A DNA stretch of 64,000 nt from assembly GCA_030280995.1 (NCBI GenBank), contig JASXTE010000013.1, positions 13,481,501 to 13,545,500 of the forward strand, read 5' to 3'. Every line of letters begins with the position of its first letter. Positions within the stretch are counted from its first letter, which is position 1. A program made the position numbers and the translations under genes. Below the pieces are notes generated by a model that saw only the letters and a list, made by a program, of their open reading frames with translations, was not told where the DNA came from and did no database searches. This document shows positions 21,371-33,644 of this stretch, piece after piece. Source of the stretch: Hemileia vastatrix (Eukaryota; Basidiomycota; Pucciniomycetes; Pucciniales; Zaghouaniaceae).

Positions 21371-23650
21371 ATGACTGACCAAAGTGGTTCTGCTGCACGT
21401 GAAGAAGAACTAGACTTGACTGATTATGATGAGCCTACTTCTGTAAGTTTTCCTTTAACAAGAAGAATTTCTCAAACTAATAAATTCTTGCCGCAAACAG
21501 GATGTAGAGATGGAAGAAGTAGAGATCCTAGTGGACACAACTCACGATCAGAAGCCTATGATAAACCCACCAGAAGAGCTTCCAAAAGGCTTCAGGATAA
21601 AAAAGATGCCATTTTCTCAGCAGGTAAAGAATCTGTCTACTCACATAAAGGAGTTAAGGACAGAATGCTTGAGACTAAAGGTAAGGGTAGATGCTTTGGA
21701 AGAAAAGGTGAGAAGAACAGATACTTTTCTCCAAGAGAAGAAGAAACCTCTTCCTCCCAGGGATCAACAACAATTGGCTCCCCAGTCCTAAGAGAAGGTG
21801 GAAGTGTCCAAGTGGCAGTGGGACTGGCTAAACACTCAGTGGGACTACCTAGCTCAAAACCAGCATCAGTTACCTCAGGCAGGTCCATCAAGGCCCACCC
21901 AGGTCAACCCCACTCCTCCCCACCCTTATCAAGGAGGCAAAAGAAGAAGAAAGCCCAATATGGTGATACCCAGCAAACCCTGGTACGTCCCTCTATTGAT
22001 TCTCAAGTGCCTTTTCTTGTGGCTGACTCTGTTCCTTCAGGTAAATCTGGAAGGGAGGATGAAACCTTGAGACCTATAGAGGCTTGGAGTAGTAGACAAA
22101 TCACTCATGTATCTAATCCTTTACTTTTGATTGCTACCTCAATGATTAATCCTGATATGGCTGTGATTGATGAAACTCTTGACCCTGAGTTCTATGAGAG
22201 TCTGGAAAGTTACTCAGTTTCTTTATTGAGAAACACTCCAGATGTAGCAGGAATTAATGATGAGAACTTGAGAGATATTATTGCCAAGCAAAATCATATA
22301 ATGAACAATATACAATTGACTCAGAGATATAATAGTTTGTTAACTGATCAGGGTTATCAAGCATTAAGAAGTGAATCACAGAGAGTCTCTGATGAATTGT
22401 CTCATTACAAAGCAACCCATGAAAAGAAAGTTGCTTTATGGCAAAATATAAAAAATGATTTGTCTAAACTAAAAGATACTGTATCTGCCTGTTTCCAGGA
22501 GGTAGAGATAGATAAGATAAATCTGAAAAGATTGAATGACCATTTGTCATCTTTTCAAAATAAAAATCAGTTATCTTTTGCAACTATCAATGAGAGTTTA
22601 TCTAGTCTTCCAAGAATGAAAACAAGACTAACAACCATTTAAGAAAAATTGAACTCATTGTTAAATGACCAAAAATATTCTGACATTTCTGTGAAGGAAC
22701 ATATAGTGCAGGATGCTCAAATAGTACCTGTGGCTAGTTCATCTAAAGTAAAAATAGCTCCAGAGATACCTGTTGATAACACTGAGTTTCCATCAAAAAC
22801 TGATGATGCACCAGGATCTGAAACAGAAGGATTAAACAATGAGATTTCAACCCAATTAGAGAAATTACAGCTGCTTCTTACTCAGAAACAAGCTAGTACT
22901 AAGGAGACTCCTTCAAATCAAAAGAATTGGCCAAAACTTGACCAGTACCCAACATTTGATGGTGATTCTTCCTCTGATTGGCAACAATTTATTTGAAGAA
23001 TTGATAACTTAAAAAATTCTTACAAACTCCCAGATGAGGAAATTGTGTCCAAGTTAATTTCTTTGTTCACTAATGTTGCCCTGATGTGGTATGAATCTGT
23101 TCTCCTAGATGGGAATGACTACTCATGGGAGGATTGGAAGAAATTAATTAAAGCACAATTTGGTGGCTCCAAGTTCAGAATGGCTCAACAAAGGCAGTAT
23201 GAGGAAACTAGATATAGCTCTTCTACTGATAAACCTATTGAGTTTTTAATGAAACTTGTAAAAATCTTAAGGGCAATGGACCCAAATATGGAGTTTGATT
23301 TATGGAAGGACAGGATCATCTATAAATTACCAATGTCTCTGAGAGACTTGATAGTGGCTAGGACTGAGTTCTCCAAAGAACCCTCTTCTTTCATTAATAC
23401 TTTAAATGAGATACTTCTAAACAATAAGTATGATGCCAGAAGATTCATTCCTAGGACCCCTTTGGAGAAACCCTCCACTTACCAACAGAAACCTCTGGAA
23501 AAGGTTGGTAAACCTTCTGCCCCTGTTGCACCAAAGAAGTATGCAACAAACACTTGCTTCAAGTGCAACAATCCTTGGCAGAAAGGCCATGTTTGTGACA
23601 AGAAGATAAATCTTGTAGAACAAACAGAGGAGCATGCTGATGACACAGTG
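21371..23650 (+). pseudogene. Gy3 gag
   Basis: The frame opens at ATG 21371 (MTDQSGSAAREEEL). A Ser/Lys-rich N-terminal region of about 230 residues is followed by helical sequence with heptad character, then the capsid block (RIDNLKNSYKLPDEEIVSKLI, ALMWYESV, SWEDWKKLIKAQFG). The zinc knuckle CFKCNNPWQKGHVC is at about 23555-23596, the spacing usual in chromoviruses. Two in-frame stops, TAA at 22640 and TGA at 22994, are the only interruptions; both could be C-to-T or G-to-A changes (Gln; Arg or Trp). Gag forms the particle and binds element RNA. Confidence 0.88.
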
Positions 23651-26011
23651 GTACTGGATGATACATCAAGTGATTGTGCCAGCAATATTTCATATGAATC
23701 TCAACAAGAAATCTTGATGCTGGAAGAGGATATCCATTATTTAAATACTATTGACATTGATAATAATGATTTATCTACAGTTGAAGATGCTGAGATCATA
23801 AAGAACATTGAGGATAGCTCAATTATTATTTCCCCTCTTAAGGCACCAGTCTTGATCAATGGAACCAGCATTGAAGTTGTTCTGGATTCTGGAGCTGGAG
23901 GAAGTGTAGTATCTGAAAGAGCACTTGCTTCAGTAGATCAAGACTATAAATCTAAACTGATGCCTATCATTTCTGAAAATTGGAGAGGGTATGGCTCTGT
24001 TTTGTCCCCCATTGGTAAATACAAAGCCACAGTGTTTTTTAAATATAACCATGGTTTTGTAAGAGCTATTTGTGAGTTTGTTGTCATGAAAAATGATAAC
24101 CTGAGCAATTGGTTTATTTTAGGGAATGATTTTTTAACCAAGTATGGCATAAAATTGGATCCTTCAAACCAATGTTTCACAATGGGGATGAATGGGAAAA
24201 GAAAATTTAAGATTTCCTCCCCTAAAAAATTATTAAAACAAGATTTGAACACATGTAATTCTGTGGTTCAATATAAAGGAAGATCTACAAAGGAAATGCA
24301 TGCCTTTATGTCTGAAATTGACAATGCTTCTTTTGGAGAACAACTTTCTGGTGAGGATAAAGATTCTATCATTAACTTGATAAAGTCTTTTCCTATGGCC
24401 TTTGCTCATGGGTCACATGAACTGGGATTAGTTAAAGAGGAAATGAAACTTTCATTGTCTTTCCCATTAACTGATATACCACCTAGTTTAAAGAAGAAGC
24501 CTTATCCTGCTTCTCCCACAAAGAGAAAAGATATTGAAGACAATATCTCTACCCTTTTAAAAATGAATATTATTGAAAAGGTAGTTGAAACACCTAAATA
24601 TTGTGTTATCTCACCAAAGATAAAGCCAGGTTATGTGGTGATTATAGAGCACTAATCACTTATACTGTTGATGATATCTACCCTTTACCTAGAATTAGCT
24701 CTATACATGCTACTTTACAGGGTGCTAAATATATCAGCTGTTTAGATGGTAACAAAGGATATCACCAGGTACCTGTTGAGAAAAATTCTCAGAACTTTCT
24801 GATGATTGCCACTCATATGGGTATTTATAAGTATATTAGGATGCCATTTGGCCCTAAAAATGCCCCTTCAGTTTTCCAAAAAGTAATGGATAACACATTC
24901 CATCAAGAGATAATTGAAGGATGGCTGATGGTTTATATTGATGATATCATTATATTCTCAAAAACATTTGAGGACCATCTTAAACACCTGTGTAAAGTAT
25001 TCTAGAAAATGGATGAAATAAATATGACACTTGCTTTGAAGAAATGTAAATTTGGGTTCCATTCTTTAAAAGTTCTTGGTCATGTTGTTTCAGGCTTACA
25101 GATATGTGTTGACCAGAACAAAGTGGCAGCCATACAACAGGTGAAGGCTCCTACAACAGTGAGAGAGCTCCAAAGTTTTTTGGGAATGTGTGGATACTAT
25201 AGACAGTATATTAAAAATTACCAAGTCATAGCTTTACCCCTTACCCAATTAACTAGAAAGTATGTTTCTTTTGTCTGGAATAGTGAAAGACAAAGAGCCT
25301 TTGACGCTATGAAACACTGTTTGATGTCAGCACCAATTCTTGCTTTACCTGAATTTAATCAACCATTTGTTTTGTACACTGATGCCAGTTTCATTGGTCT
25401 TTGTGCTGCCCTCCATCAAAAACAAGTGATAAATGATAAAGTTTCAGAAGTAGTAATTTGTTATATTTCAAGAACCTTGAGAAATAGTGAATTGAAATAT
25501 GGTGCTACTCAATTAGAGTGTTTAGCTGTAGTATGAGCTCTGGAAAAGCTTCATTATTACCTAGATGACCAGAAATTTGAACTTGTCACTGACTGCAGTG
25601 CAGTTAAATCCCTTTTAAACTTGAAAACACCTAACAGACATATGTTCAGATGGCAGTTGGCTGTTCAAGAGTACAGAGAAAGAATGACAATTATTCATAG
25701 GGCTGGTATTGTTCACTCAAATGTGGATATGTTATCTAGGTTACCTTTGCCAAATAATGACTCTAATCCTGCGTATGATCCTGAGGACAAAATTATTCAT
25801 ATACATGGGATATATGTGGTTGATATGGAGGAAGAGCTATCACAGCTTATTCTGGAATCATATGATAAAGACACTGACTTGAAAAAGTTATGCACCATAT
25901 TAAATGATCCAAAGAATGCTTCAATATAAGCATTAATTAAACCCCTTCCACCAAAGTACCAAAAAGCTTTGGAAAAAGGTAAATTTTCAATTGATGAAGG
26001 ATATCTATATT
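23651..26011 (+). pseudogene. Gy3 protease, RT and RNase H
   Basis: It continues the gag frame. Protease: VLDSGAGGSVVSE at about 23879-23917 and ILGNDFLTKYG. A one-base frameshift near 24600 precedes RT: GDYRALI, LDGNKGYHQVPV, FGPKNAPSVFQ and the catalytic YIDD at 24934-24945. Thumb: LGHVVSG. RNase H: FVLYTDASFIGLCAALHQ, ISRTLRNSELKYGATQLECLAVV, LVTDCSAVKSLL. Stops at 25003 (TAG), 25534 (TGA, in a V-W-A-L context) and 25927 (TAA) all fit transitions. HarbA interrupts at 26012, before integrase. Confidence 0.88.
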
Positions 26012-26362
26012 AGGGGGTATAAATGTTGACCGATCCGCAATTAAATTAATTGCGGAAAATAATCTGCATACCCCAATTATCTTCCACAATTATTTTTGCT
26101 AATAATTGGGTTATTGGACACTTTACGTGTCAATGTTCACCTCTTATCTGACATTTTTATCCTCAATATTTGATAACCACATCTTGGACAACTTTCTGGA
26201 TATCCCAGCCTTCTACCTTGCTGCGCACTTCCATTCTCATCCCATCCTGTTCATTCTATCCGCTCAGAATTTCTCCCCATTTCATCTATTTGATTCTGCT
26301 CCTTTTCATCTCGCTATCTCATCTGCTTGTTTCTGCTCCTTTTCATCTTAATTTATAATAAC

Positions 26363-27637
26363 ATGCCTTGTCATCCAAGATCTTCTCAAAGGCAGCCATC
26401 ACCCAGTTGTTCTTCAATTCCCACTACTTCCTCTTTCCCCCGCTCAGCCAAGAAATCAAAGACCGTTCAATTAAAAAAAGATGAATATCTCATTTTTATC
26501 AACTGGCTGAAAACCAAATCTAACTATGATTCTTGTTTTGGTACTGAGTATGCCACTAAAGTAGAACGGCCCCCCGCATCAAAAGTTAATGGCTATCTTC
26601 TAATGGCAAATAAATTACGTAATAAGACCAAGAGAAGGATTGATCTTTTGCCTAAACAGATGTCTGAACGATTCAAGAATTACGGAGCAAAATACAAGAA
26701 GGCAAAGGCTCTTTCATCTTCCACTGGTTTTGGGGTTACCAACAACAATATAACTAAGGGCATAAAATCCATAGACAATAAACTTGAAACTTTATGTCCT
26801 TACTTTAAAGAGATGGATGCAATTTTTGGAGAGCGAGCCAATGTTAATCCTGTAAACATGTTGGATGGTGAAGATCCTATCTCCAAACATGATGTCGAAG
26901 CAAATCTTTTCCCATCCTCTTCCTCCACTCAAGCCTCCCCTTTTCTAAATTCTATGAATCTAGATAGCTTTACTATTGATCCTATTGGCAATTTAACCCA
27001 ACCCAATCTAACTCAGGTCTGTTTTTTTTTCTTTTATCTTATCAATACTTTTTTTTATTTACTTAGATTTTCTTATTTCTTAAAAGGCTGATGAACAAGC
27101 CCAGGAGCCACAATCAAGTGATTCTGAAGCTAGTGACAATGATGAGGAGGAAAATATGACCTTGAACAAGAAGCGTAGGGCTTCAAGTAGTCTAAATTTC
27201 CACTCACAAAGAAGACAAAAAAGTGATACTTCATCACAAACCCCTTTTTCTTCAATGGAACAGTTTTTAGAGAAACGTGATGCTGGTAAGTGATATCATA
27301 CCTATTAATATTTACTCTGCTTTTCTTCTACTTATTGTTAACATTGCTTATCACTCTAGAACAAGTGGAAGCTGCTAAAGAGACTTTAAAGTTTGAAAAG
27401 CAAAAATATGAGCTCTCTTTAAGGAGGGATGATAGGCTACAAGATTTGGAAGAGAGGAAGTATGAGCTCTCTTTACGGAAGGATGATAGGGCCCAAGATT
27501 TGAAGGAGAGGAAGTATGAGCTCTCTTTACGGAAGGATGATTGGGCCCAATATTTGGAGGAGAAGAAGTTTGAGTTAACTCTAAGTATTGAAAAATCAAA
27601 AAAGAGGAGAAAACACTCGAAAATCAAAACCTATTAG
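26363..27637 (+). CDS. Myb/SANT-like DNA-binding protein of HarbA, 3 exons
   Basis: Exons 26363-27016, 27087-27285 and 27360-27637 give 376 residues; introns are GT-AG, 70 and 74 bp, and all junctions keep frame. The first ATG is 26363. Residues about 35-165 form the domain: LKKDEYLIFINWLKTKSNYDSC, PPASKVNGYLLMANKLRNKT and MSERFKNYGAKYKKAKALS, like the Myb-type second protein of PIF/Harbinger elements that helps the transposase bind DNA. The C-terminal third is a charged coiled coil with a 16-residue repeat. A one-base slip in an A-run near 27600 shortens it; the original frame appears to have ended at 27744 (VEEIERL). A homologue lies in HarbC (37234-37623). Confidence 0.75.
27402..27560 (+). 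repeat. 48-bp coding tandem repeat
   Basis: Just over three units of about 48 bp encode RKYELSLRKDDRAQDLEE-type repeats in the coiled-coil tail of the HarbA Myb-like protein. Unit identity is high, so expansion is recent. Confidence 0.8.
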
Positions 27638-27893
27638 AGCAGATGAAATATAAGTTTGATCATGAAGAAAATTCCAAAAAGAAAGATTTCTTGATAGAAT
27701 GTGTTAAAGCTAATAAATCTGTTGAGGAAATTGAACGTTTATAGAAATTGTTGGATGACTAGTTTGTTTTATTTCTCTCACACTTCAACTGTTCATATTT
27801 ATTTGTACATAAAATTTCCAATAATTTCCTTTATTTCATTACTCTCCCACTTTTTTTAAATAAAGTTTTCATGTCTCCTTTGAAAATTTGACG

Positions 27894-28320
27894 ATCCCCC
27901 AGCCCTGGATTTTTTTGAAGTAAGTGGTGGGTATCACAAAAATTCTTTCATATCATGAATCTTGAAAGTCTTATATGAAAATTTGGCTTTACTACCTCCT
28001 GCATTTCACTGGTATCCCAAAAATTCTTACATGTCAAGAATTTCACAAGTGTTATAATAAATTTTGGCAAAAACCCCCATGAATTTTATTGAAGTAAGGG
28101 ACGGGTATCACCAAAAAATTTTCACCAAAATATTTACAAGTCAAAAAAAATCTATATCTGTTTTAAAAAATTGGCAATACTCTCCCCTGCATTTTATTGA
28201 AGCAAGGGGTGGGTATCATCAAAATTTTTCTAAGTCATCAATTTCACATGTCAGATTTGAAAATTTGGCAATAACCCCCCCCTGCATTTTATTGAAGTAA
28301 GGGGTGGAAGTCATCTAAAT
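27894..28320. repeat. Degenerate tandem repeat of about 95 bp, five units
   Basis: Units share a CCCCTGCATTTTATTGAAG core followed by TAAGGGGTGGGTATCA and a TTTGGCAA tail. The outer CCCC/GGGG segments can pair. The last units also occur, in inverted orientation, in HarbB at 33645-33845. Confidence 0.7.
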
Positions 28321-28500
28321 TTAATATAATTACATAATCTATTAAATAAATATCTAATATATATCAATTTCCCTAGTTTATAGTAATGAAAATTCCTCAA
28401 GCCAAAATGCAGACCAAGTCTAGAAACAAAAGTTTGGGACTTTCTACAGGTATAGGCAAGAGGAACCTCACAAATCAAACATATAAATGTTATCATGATT
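28320..28500 (-). repeat. Module S, copy in HarbA
   Basis: About 180-220 bp sharing TATACCTGTGGAAAGTCCCA-like sequence with 33424-33644 in HarbB. It always abuts the 95-bp repeat array, but the whole module is oppositely oriented in the two elements. No clear protein match; it may be a captured or nested non-autonomous repeat. Confidence 0.55.
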
Positions 28501-28528
28501 ACCTGTTATACAACCAAAGGTCAATGGC

Positions 28529-28795
28529 TCAGGTGATGGTGTAACGCTTTTTGGAAAGAAAACACATATAAGCTAAAGCATCTTCCAAATCACAGTCAGA
28601 TTTATAGTAAAGAACTAAAAGAAAAGTAATAGCATTCATTGTTGAGTGAAGTAGCTTCCTAGTAGAGAGGTGTTTCATTGTTTCCGGTGGAAGGGTTAAG
28701 TGATGAGGGAAGTGGGAATTCACCGCCAAATGTGCAGTTGGGGTGTGTAGATAGAAAAAAAAACTTAAGTGTTTGCCACCAAAATTAAGTAGCAT
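28529..28795 (-). pseudogene. HarbA transposase N-terminal remnant
   Basis: The minus frame contains TRKLLHSTMNAITFLLVLYYKSDCDLEDALAY and FLSKKRY. It aligns with the start of the HarbB transposase (RDKLHKAMTFMALELLLDSDCDSDSDIEED, then FLSKMAMKRY). The catalytic core is missing. Confidence 0.65.
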
Positions 28796-29062
28796 AGAGT
28801 GAGGAAAGACTTAAGGATGTCATCAGCAATTATGAGTCATGTGACTTTCTTGCAAATCCATCATGGATGAGATGAGTTTGGGATCAGGAATTAGGAATGG
28901 AAATTGGGGTATAAGAGGCAGGATAATGCATTATCGTTGATTTCTTATCCACTAGCCTTGGGGCTAGTGGATAAGAATCTTCCGCAATTAATAATGTCTG
29001 ATCCCGGGAAAAAAAATTCCAGATCCCTAATTGCGGATCCCTGAACATTGATACCCCCTATT

Positions 29063-30426
29063 ATAGAAGAAAGTTGAGTAATGTTATTGTTATTCCTCCT
29101 TCTATGAAAGAAATCATCTTGAAAATTTGTCATGATGACATATTAGCTGGACATTTTGATCTTGACAAAACAATGATCAGAATTAAGAACACTGCTTGGT
29201 GGGCTAATATGTCTGAAGACACAAAATTATATGTTGAATCTTGTGATTCTTGCCAAAAATCAAAAAGATTAACTGGTAAAAGAGCAGGATTAATGCAACA
29301 TATTGAACCTCCTGATGCTCCATGGCAAATAATAAACATGGATTTTGTAACAGGATTACCTATTGCTGGTAAAGACAGTTATAACTCTTGTTGGGTTATT
29401 GTGGACAGATTCACAAAAATGTGTAAATTTATCCCTACCCACAAGGATGTTTCCACTAAAGAATTAGCTTTCTTATGGTGGTCTCATATATTTAATACTG
29501 CTGGTTTTCCTAAAGCCATAATCTCTGACAGAGACCCTAAATTTACTTCTGAATTTTGGATGTCTCTGATGGATGTTTGTGGTTGTGATCTGAAACTTTC
29601 TACTGCCCATCACCCTCAGACTGATGGTTTAGCTGAAAGAATGATTCAGAATTTAGAGGACATGATAAGAAGATATTTTGCCTTTGGCCTTGAGTATAAA
29701 GATAATGACAGATTCACTCATGATTGGGTTACCTTACTTCCTGGGTTAGAATTTGCATATAATAGCACTGTTCATTCTGTTACTCAAAGAAAGCCTTTTG
29801 AGCTCTGGCTTGGATGTGTTCCCAATACTCCTGCCCAAATTCTCAATAACAAAATACCTAAATTGGATATACATCCTGGTGTAAAATCTTTTCTTCAAAT
29901 GCAACAACTATGTAGAAATCATGCTCAAAAATGTATTGAAAAATCATTTGAATATGAGAAGAAAAGATGGGACAAATCCCATAAAGAATACACTTTTAAA
30001 AAGGGTGATGAAGTGTTGATTTCTACAGTCCACTTCAACTTACAAGGTAAGAACAAATTGAAAGATCCATTTGTTGGTCCGTTTGTTGTCAGAAGAATGA
30101 TTGGAGATAATGCAGTTGAGGTTATTCTGTATTCTCCATATGAAGGAAAACATCCTGTTTTTCCAATATCTCTTTTGAAACCTTACACATCCAATAGTGA
30201 TTTATTTCCAAAAAGGAGGGGAAGACCAAAGAAAACCCCAAATGAAATCACTGAAACAGAAGAAATTGAAAAAATTCTAAATGACAGAATAGTCACTTCT
30301 GAAAAAGGTACAGAATACTTATTGAGATTCAAGAATAAATAATCTGAATATGATTCTTGGATACCTGGGAAGGAGATATCTAATCTTCCTACTCTACTAA
30401 AAAAGTATAAAAAGAAAAAATCATAG
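29063..30426 (+). pseudogene. Gy3 integrase with chromodomain
   Basis: Same frame as Gy3 RT once HarbA is removed. HHCC finger: HDDILAGHFDLDKT with CDSCQKSK. Catalytic core: NMDFVTGLPIAG (Asp), ISDRDPKFTSEFW (Asp), HHPQTDGLAERMIQNL (Glu). The C-terminal region has YTFKKGDEVLIS and VFPISLLKPY. A chromodomain follows: EIEKILNDRIVT, GTEYLLRFKNK, a TAA stop at 30340, then YDSWIPGKEISNLPTLLKKY to 30426. The stop would remove half the chromodomain; Gln CAA to TAA is the simplest origin. Confidence 0.9.
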
Positions 30427-30444
30427 CATTTTTTTATTGTTTTT

Positions 30445-30458
30445 TTAGAGTGAGGGAG
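30445..30458 (+). promoter_or_regulatory. Gy3 polypurine tract
   Basis: AGAGTGAGGGAG ends immediately before the 3' LTR TGTCAGCC, the place expected for plus-strand DNA priming. Confidence 0.65.
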
Positions 30459-31026
30459 TGTCAGCCAGGCTACTAGACTAACCCGGTAAAATAATTAATT
30501 ATTTTACTCAGTTGAAGCCACACCTTTCTTCTTAATAATAATTATTTATTTATTTACTTAAGTAGTACTTACAATTGACTAAAGTTAAGTACAATAAGTA
30601 GTATAAATAAATAATATAAATAAAATGTCCCTTACAATTTTACTCCCTAACACCGTGCTCAAAAGTATATGTCAAAGGGAGTAAAATTAATAATAAATTT
30701 ATAATATAAAAACTTTACAACAATTATATTACCTCAGTGAGAGATCTGTAATCCCGTGAAAGTAATGTAATTGATTATTTATTATGTAATAATTTTGACA
30801 GTCCAAGGAATTCAAACTTTGTTGCTAATAAATTTGATGTCCTTATTGACGTACTAATTTATTACTTTCTTATGTCATTTATGTACTCCTTTTTCTTGTC
30901 ATTCTTTTCTCTCACACTCACAGTAGACGGTGTAAATTCCTTACATTTTATTTCCTCATATTTTGCCTATAAAAGGCCTCTGATTTTGTGCTTTTCAACC
31001 CATTCTTTTGATCACCTTACTTTATT
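30459..31026 (+). repeat. Gy3 3' LTR, left part
   Basis: Begins TGTCAGCCAGGCTACTAGAC and matches 19511-20086 with a few substitutions. Cut by HarbB after CTTTATT. Confidence 0.92.
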
Positions 31027-31138
31027 AGGGGGTGTCAGTTCTGGCAAATCCGCACTTAAATTAAGTGCGGATTTCAAACCAAATCAGCACTTACAAATCA
31101 GCACTTAAATTTTGCAAAAAAGTCACTTATTTCAAAAA

Positions 31139-31460
31139 AGGGTGTCAGTTATGACCTCAAATCAGGACTTTTTTCCCGTTTTTTTTCACAACCACATTTT
31201 GGCCACAAAACATCCCTTCCTTTCTTACCCCATCCCTGTAACATGTGACACACTGACCTTCCTCGCTACCTACCCATCAATCCTCGGCACACACCCCTTC
31301 CTGACATTTTCAATATTTTGACCAGGCATGTTTACATTCTTTTTTACTTATTTCTTCTACTTCTTAATCTTTTTTCTATGGGTGTCAGTTCTGACCTCAA
31401 ATCAGCACTTTTTTCATGATTTTTTTTTTCAAAACCACATGTTGGCCACATCATCCCTTT
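31139..31460 (+). repeat. Duplicated subterminal sequence in HarbB
   Basis: Two copies about 240 bp apart (31139- and 31379-) of GGTGTCAGTT-TGACCTCAAATCAG followed by a T-rich run and CCACAT-TTGGCCACA. The same block occurs next to the TIR of HarbC (50345-50400, inverted). Probably transposase-binding or non-autonomous-derived sequence. Confidence 0.6.
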
Positions 31461-32303
31461 CTTTCCCATACCATTTTGTACTCTCCAAATGTCCTCTTTG
31501 TGTACTTCATTCACTTGGGTTGGTATTTTGGTTTGTTGCATATTCATTTTTTTTGGAATTTACGGTGAAAATTTTTTTTTGGATGGCTCATTGGTTTTCT
31601 TTCACCAGCTCAACATGAAATCGCATATTTTCTGAAATCGCATATTTTGTCAGTGATTTTTTTTTTCATTCATCCCTCATATCCTTTTCCTATTCTTCTC
31701 CAACATCCCTCAAACAATTTGGTTTCATTCATTTTGTCATCTCATCTCTCCAGGTAAGTCACTTTATTCTTTTTTTTTTGATTTTTTGATTACTAATTAT
31801 AATTTTTTTTGTTTTTTTCTGTTTATTTTATTTTTTTTATCTAAATTTTTTTTGTAAGTGGTTATTTTGGATTTCAATGGTATAATTAACCTTTTTTTTC
31901 TCTCCCTCTTTACTTTCTTTTTTAGCTCCATCACCCTACTCTTCATCCCTCCTTGGCATGGTCATTATCCCCCCTTTCCCTTATTTCACTTTTTTTTGGC
32001 TCCATTTCATTGAAACACATACATTGCACATTCTTTATGCATTTCACTTACTCCATATTCAATTTCCCCACAATTCCAACATCAATCTTTCTCACTCTAT
32101 TTTTCCTACTTTTCAATCAAGGTAAGTTTCATCTCCTTTTTTTCATGCCTATATGATATCTCATTCCTTTTATGAAAAGTTCATACTTAAATATATTTAT
32201 GACTCTTATCTGGATAACAGTGAACTTATAAAACTCCTTTTGATCTCATCTTCATTACCACTTTTCAAGTTTTTGTAAAATTTTGAAAATCAGACTCGGA
32301 ATT
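31461..32303 (+). other. HarbB T-rich leader with splice-like signals
   Basis: No long open frame. CCAG-GTAAGTCACT near 31750, TTTTTTAG near 31920 and CAAG-GTAAGTTTC near 32117 look like intron borders, so this may be the 5' untranslated and intron region of the Tet-like gene. Low-complexity T tracts dominate. Confidence 0.35.
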
Positions 32304-32612
32304 AGGGTTAGGTTGATTCAAATCTAATTTTCTTTTTACTGAAGATTCTCCTGAAGGCTACCTTTCATTTCCCACAAACAGATTTGAATTTGATTCAGTG
32401 GTTGCTGAGATATTGACCGTTAAAGTTGAGCCTTTTTTTCCCCAATTTAAATTTTTATTTCATTTTTTTATGTAACAAGTTAGGGTTAGGTTTATTTAAA
32501 TCACATGTCCTTTAACTGAAGATTCTACTAAAGCATATCTTTCATTTCCCACAAACAGGTTTGAATTAGGTTCAGTGGTTGCTGAGATTTTGACCTTTGA
32601 AGTTGAGCCTTT
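32304..32612 (+). repeat. Direct duplication of about 140 bp in HarbB
   Basis: GGGTTAGGTT...TTTCATTTCCCACAAACAG...GTTGCTGAGAT...GTTGAGCC occurs at 32304-32444 and again at 32484-32612, about 180 bp apart, with visible divergence. Located just before the Tet-like exon. Confidence 0.7.
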
Positions 32613-32729
32613 TTTCCGAATTTCACTTGTCTTATTTCACATTTTTATATTGCATATTTAGAGGATAAGGATTCTGAAACTCTTATATGATTATTATCTA
32701 GGAATTTCAATTATATAGGCATATATTTG

Positions 32730-33347
32730 TTGCTCAAGAATATCACTAAAGCTCAAAAAGATGAAGATTTTCACTTATGGGACACTCTACCTTCCTTTAA
32801 CTCTTTTCTTGCTCTTCGACTCAAAAAGCACTGTAATAAAGCATTTGAAAAAAATCATGAACTTGGAACCAAATTTGGAATACCGAATTGGTGTGACTCC
32901 GAATGGGAAGATATCAGCCACGAATATCTTTTATTTTCTAATGTTATTTTCACTCATTCTGGATTTCACAATAAAATTCACACCAATACCAAGGACACCA
33001 ATTTTCTTAGTTTTGGTATATTCTCATATATCAAACCGATTACTGGCCACCCAATACCATCTCCAGTTAAAATCAAATGACATGGTTTATATTTTCCAGA
33101 CCACCGGTGCATCATTGATTTTGGTTTGGGAAATGGTATCATTGAAACTATTTGGAATTCTTCTAAGGATAATCATCAAACGACCAAAGCTCCTCCTGGT
33201 TTGGAATCCTGTCAAGATTTAACACATTTTGGTTGCTCATTTCAAATCAGTCATAAGTTGATTCAAAGAATCAATAAGGTAATGAAAGAAGGTAAAGTTA
33301 ATAGATTTAAAAAAACTTTATTTAGATCCAAAAAGTATGGGGATTAG
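32730..33347 (+). pseudogene. Tet/JBP-like 2OG-Fe(II) dioxygenase relic inside HarbB
   Basis: One frame with a single TGA at 33081. Blocks: LRLKKHCNKAFEKNHELGTK, GIPNWCDSEWEDISHEYL, FSNVIFTHSGFHNKIHTNTKD, GIFSYIKPITG, then RCIIDFGLGNGIIETIWNSS, DNHQTTKAPP and HFGCSFQISHKLIQRI. This is the layout of the Tet-like 2OG-Fe(II) oxygenase family common in rusts; Tet enzymes oxidise 5-methylcytosine. The expected metal-binding HxD is HTN here (Asp to Asn), and a conserved Arg before FG looks replaced by His. No ATG opens the frame; it probably begins at a splice acceptor near 32729 (CTCAAG). Likely inactive. The family call is by recall of the motif pattern. Confidence 0.65.
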
Positions 33348-33423
33348 AGTTGTCATTGAAAATTTTATATTTTTTCGTAAATTTTTAATAAATATTTTTT
33401 ATGTATCAATTTCCTCAACTAAA

Positions 33424-33644
33424 GTAATGGGCCCACGACCTTGTGTTGTATAAATGGTAATCATGATAACATTTATTTGTTTCATGGGGTTCCTCTAGCC
33501 TATACCTGTGGAAAGTCCCAAACTTTTGTTTCTAGATTTGATCTGCATTTTGGCTTAAGGGATTGTCATTACTTTAAACTAGGGAAATTGATATATATTA
33601 GATATTTATTTAATAATTTACGTAATTATATTAAATTTAGATGA
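33424..33644 (+). repeat. Module S, copy in HarbB
   Basis: Counterpart of 28320-28500 in HarbA but in the opposite orientation within the element. Starts near GGGCCCACGACCTTGTG. The open frame across it (67 codons) is also open in HarbA, with no recognisable domain. Confidence 0.55.

Larger units (their letters stand above)
26012..29059 (+). mobile_element. PIF/Harbinger-like element HarbA
   Basis: The ends are AGGGGGTATAAATGTTGACC and the inverse of AGGGGGTATCAATGTTCAGG, TIRs of about 33 bp. ATT flanks both sides (26009-26011 and 29060-29062). Removing it restores the Gy3 frame (GYLYYRRKLSN). It carries a Myb/SANT-like gene on the plus strand and a truncated Harbinger transposase start on the minus strand (28795-28529), plus a 95-bp repeat array. 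It probably cannot move on its own. Confidence 0.88.

Noticed and set aside
31328..31618. 96-codon hydrophobic ORF in HarbB
   Set aside because: Composed of Phe/Leu from T-rich low-complexity sequence and overlapping the duplicated subterminal repeat.
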